This document shows positions 21,727 through 23,344 of a stretch of 23,344 bases of DNA, piece by piece. Source of the DNA: an uncultured Blautia sp. (lineage in GTDB: Bacteria > Bacillota > Clostridia > Lachnospirales > Lachnospiraceae). How positions within the stretch are numbered: position 1 is the stretch's first letter; the number at the start of each line of letters is the position of its first letter. The notes under the pieces were generated by a model. The model was not told where the DNA came from, ran no database searches, and worked only from the letters and a program-made list of their open reading frames with translations. Position numbers and translations under genes: made by a program. The stretch covers positions 1 through 23,344 of the forward strand of contig URVB01000055.1 in NCBI GenBank assembly GCA_900551075.1, read 5' to 3'.

Positions 21727-22096
21727 ACTTCCGGAACAGGGAGTCATGATCAAGACACCGGCCGCGGTAATGATCAGTGATGAGCTGGCTCAGATGACAG
21801 ATTTCTTCAGCATCGGAACCAATGACCTGACCCAGTATACACTGGCAATTGACCGTCAGAATGAAAGGCTGGATGATTTTTATAAGCCTCATCATAAAGC
21901 GGTTCTTCGCATGATCCAAATGGTAGTGGAAAATGCACATAAGCACGGCAAGTGGGCAGGTATCTGCGGAGAATTGGGTGCAGATGCCAGGTTGACAAAG
22001 GAATTTCTGCGGATGGGGGTAGATGAGCTGAGCGTATCTCCCGGACAGATTCTGCCTCTTCGCAAGGCAATTCGCGAAATGAGCCTGTCAGAATAA
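21697..22096 (+). pseudogene. ptsI: Truncated Enzyme I (ptsI 3' fragment)
   Basis: Enzyme I transfers phosphate from PEP to HPr. Only the last ~130 residues remain, from about KELEDAQIPYKLPEQGVMI. They include FFSIGTNDLTQYTLAIDRQN, the active-site Cys region WAGICGELGAD, and the end LSVSPGQILPLRKAIREMSL. The phospho-His domain, HPr-binding domain and most of the PEP-binding barrel are gone. The fragment is out of frame with the HPr fragment before it. An ATG at 21653, inside ptsH, opens its frame (147 codons) but lacks a good ribosome site. It cannot be a working Enzyme I. Confidence 0.85.
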
Positions 22097-22128
22097 AATG
22101 AAAACAAGGCAGAGAGCCATTTTCTGAC

Positions 22129-22157
22129 TTTTACGAAAAGGAAAATCGTGTTATACT
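22129..22157 (+). promoter_or_regulatory. Promoter of cca
   Basis: TATACT (22152-22157) is a good -10. TTTTAC (22129-22134) at 17-bp spacing is a weak -35. It lies 33 bp after the ptsI fragment and about 70 bp before cca. Confidence 0.5.
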
Positions 22158-22169
22158 ATAACAGTATCT

Positions 22170-22189
22170 GGCGGAGCGTACCTTCCGCC
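22170..22189 (+). other. Small hairpin in the cca leader
   Basis: GGCGGA (22170-22175) pairs with TCCGCC (22184-22189) around an 8-base loop. There is no T-run. It would lie at the 5' end of the cca transcript and may stabilise it. Confidence 0.4.
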
Positions 22190-22227
22190 GGATATATCTA
22201 TATAGGAAATACAGAAAGGAAAATGGC

Positions 22228-23344
22228 ATGAAGCTGACGGTTCCTTCCAAGGTGGAAAGAATTTTATACATTTTAGAAGAGCATGGATATGAGGCATATG
22301 CAGTGGGGGGATGTGTTCGGGACTCCCTTCTTGGGCGTACCCCCAATGACTGGGATATTACCACCTCCGCCAGGCCGGAGCAGGCCAAGGAATTGTTCCC
22401 GCATACGGCAGACACGGGGCTTAAGCATGGAACGGTTACAGTATTGCTGGAGAAGGAGGGCTTTGAGGTTACAACCTACCGGGTAGATGGAGAATATGAG
22501 GATGCACGGCATCCAAAAGAGGTGACATTTACCGCAAGTCTGGAGGAAGACCTGAAAAGGCGTGACTTTACCATCAATGCCATGGCTTATCATCCGGCGT
22601 TTGGGATAGTGGATTTGTTTCACGGGATGGAAGACCTGCGCGCCGGTATCATCCGTTGCGTGGGAAATCCCATGGAACGGTTTACAGAGGATGCGCTGCG
22701 CATGCTGAGGGCAGTACGTTTTGCCGCACAGCTCGGTTTTGTGATTGAGGAGGAGACAAAGAAAGCACTTAAGGTGCTGGCGCCGAATCTGAAGTATGTC
22801 AGTGCGGAACGAATTCAGGCGGAGCTTCTGAAGCTTTTAGTATCTCCTCATCCGGACTACCTGCAGATTGCTTATGAAGCAGGTATTACCAGGGAGTTTT
22901 TGCCGGAGTGGGATGCCTGCATGGAGACAGAGCAGAATACACCGCACCATTGTTATACGGTAGGTGAACATACATTAAAGAGTCTGGAAAATATCCGGGG
23001 GGATAAGGTGCTGCGTCTGACGATGCTGCTCCATGATATTGGTAAGCCCGCTGTTAAGAGGACAGATGAAAATGGCAGGGACCATTTCAAAATGCACGGT
23101 CCGGTGGGTGAAAAAATGGCAGGAGACATTCTTCGCCGGCTGAAAATGGACAATGATACCATTGCCAAAGTCTGCCGCCTCATCAAATGGCATGATTATC
23201 GTCCTCTCCCGGATATGAAAGCGGTTCGGCGCGCGGTAAACAAAATCGGGGAAGACCTCTTTCCGCTTTATCTGGAGGTGCAGAGAGCGGACATTCTGGC
23301 ACAGAGTACGTATAAAAGAGAGGAAAAGCTCACCCGGCTGGATG
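22228..23344 (+). CDS. cca: CCA tRNA nucleotidyltransferase (HD-containing), 3' end outside the window
   Basis: This enzyme adds or repairs the CCA end of tRNAs. The frame runs from ATG 22228 (ribosome site AGAAAGGA) to the window edge without a stop, giving 372 visible residues. It shows the class II nucleotidyltransferase head (YAVGGCVRDSLLGRTPNDWD with the catalytic DWD), RRDFTINAMAY, and ERFTEDALRMLRAVRFAAQL. A following HD domain has TVGEHTLKSLENI, LLHDIGKPA and IKWHDYRPLPD. Bacterial enzymes with an HD domain often also hydrolyse cyclic phosphates. It has its own promoter after the ptsH-ptsI scar, so it is probably unaffected by that deletion. Confidence 0.94.
   Translation, partial: MKLTVPSKVERILYILEEHGYEAYAVGGCVRDSLLGRTPNDWDITTSARPEQAKELFPHTADTGLKHGTVTVLLEKEGFEVTTYRVDGEYEDARHPKEVTFTASLEEDLKRRDFTINAMAYHPAFGIVDLFHGMEDLRAGIIRCVGNPMERFTEDALRMLRAVRFAAQLGFVIEEETKKALKVLAPNLKYVSAERIQAELLKLLVSPHPDYLQIAYEAGITREFLPEWDACMETEQNTPHHCYTVGEHTLKSLENIRGDKVLRLTMLLHDIGKPAVKRTDENGRDHFKMHGPVGEKMAGDILRRLKMDNDTIAKVCRLIKWHDYRPLPDMKAVRRAVNKIGEDLFPLYLEVQRADILAQSTYKREEKLTRLD

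Noticed and set aside
21653..22096. A novel 147-residue protein starting inside ptsH
   Set aside because: Its first ~15 residues are ptsH DNA read in the wrong frame and the rest is the Enzyme I C-terminus. It is a deletion product, with no good ribosome site.

Overview
The window looks like chromosomal DNA of a Gram-positive Clostridia bacterium, most likely Lachnospiraceae (Blautia/Dorea-like; this is inference from protein style only). Supporting signs are strong AAGGAGG-type ribosome sites, a T-box leader before proS, a YesM/YesN-type two-component pair, a short (type 3) prolyl-tRNA synthetase and a PTS EIIBCA. No rRNA, tRNA, CRISPR array or insertion sequence was seen.

Layout. (1) 1-1134: the 3' end of a DUF2298-type membrane protein gene, a promoter/terminator-like leader, and an HD-domain hydrolase gene. 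(2) 1134-10582: a tandem 15-bp repeat, then a response regulator and sensor kinase (YesN/YesM type). A terminator and an activator-style promoter follow, then a five-gene operon: two-domain sugar/nucleoside ABC ATPase, permease 1, secreted binding protein, permease 2 and a divergent nucleoside hydrolase. I read this as a sensed, regulated import-and-cleave system for a nucleoside or nucleoside-like ribosyl compound. The exact substrate cannot be read from sequence. Hairpins flank the binding-protein gene, and the operon ends in a clear terminator.

(3) 10640-12737: a housekeeping cluster of Sua5/YwlC (tRNA t6A), RpiB and a dCMP deaminase. (4) 12785-15622: promoter, T-box leader and proS, with a LacI-family regulator starting 5 bp after proS. 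(5) 15691-22096: a carbohydrate region. A GH36 alpha-galactosidase gene runs leftward. Rightward lie a 29-codon upstream ORF, a beta-glucoside-family PTS EIIBCA and a DUF4038 (apiosidase-like) glycosidase. These are followed by remnants: the last ~30 codons of a probable GH1 6-phospho-beta-glucosidase, the first ~43 codons of HPr (ptsH), and the last ~130 codons of Enzyme I (ptsI). HPr and Enzyme I are fused out of frame. This operon appears to be losing genes by deletion. (6) 22097-23344: a promoter and cca (tRNA nucleotidyltransferase), which runs off the window.

The most interesting items are the decaying PTS operon with its ptsH'-'ptsI scar, the 29-codon ORF overlapping the PTS start by 4 bp, and the two-component-controlled nucleoside-type importer. 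The importer has several departures from family norms: no lipobox on the binding protein, an asymmetric ATPase, two unlike permeases, and a hydrolase with Trp in place of the usual active-site His.
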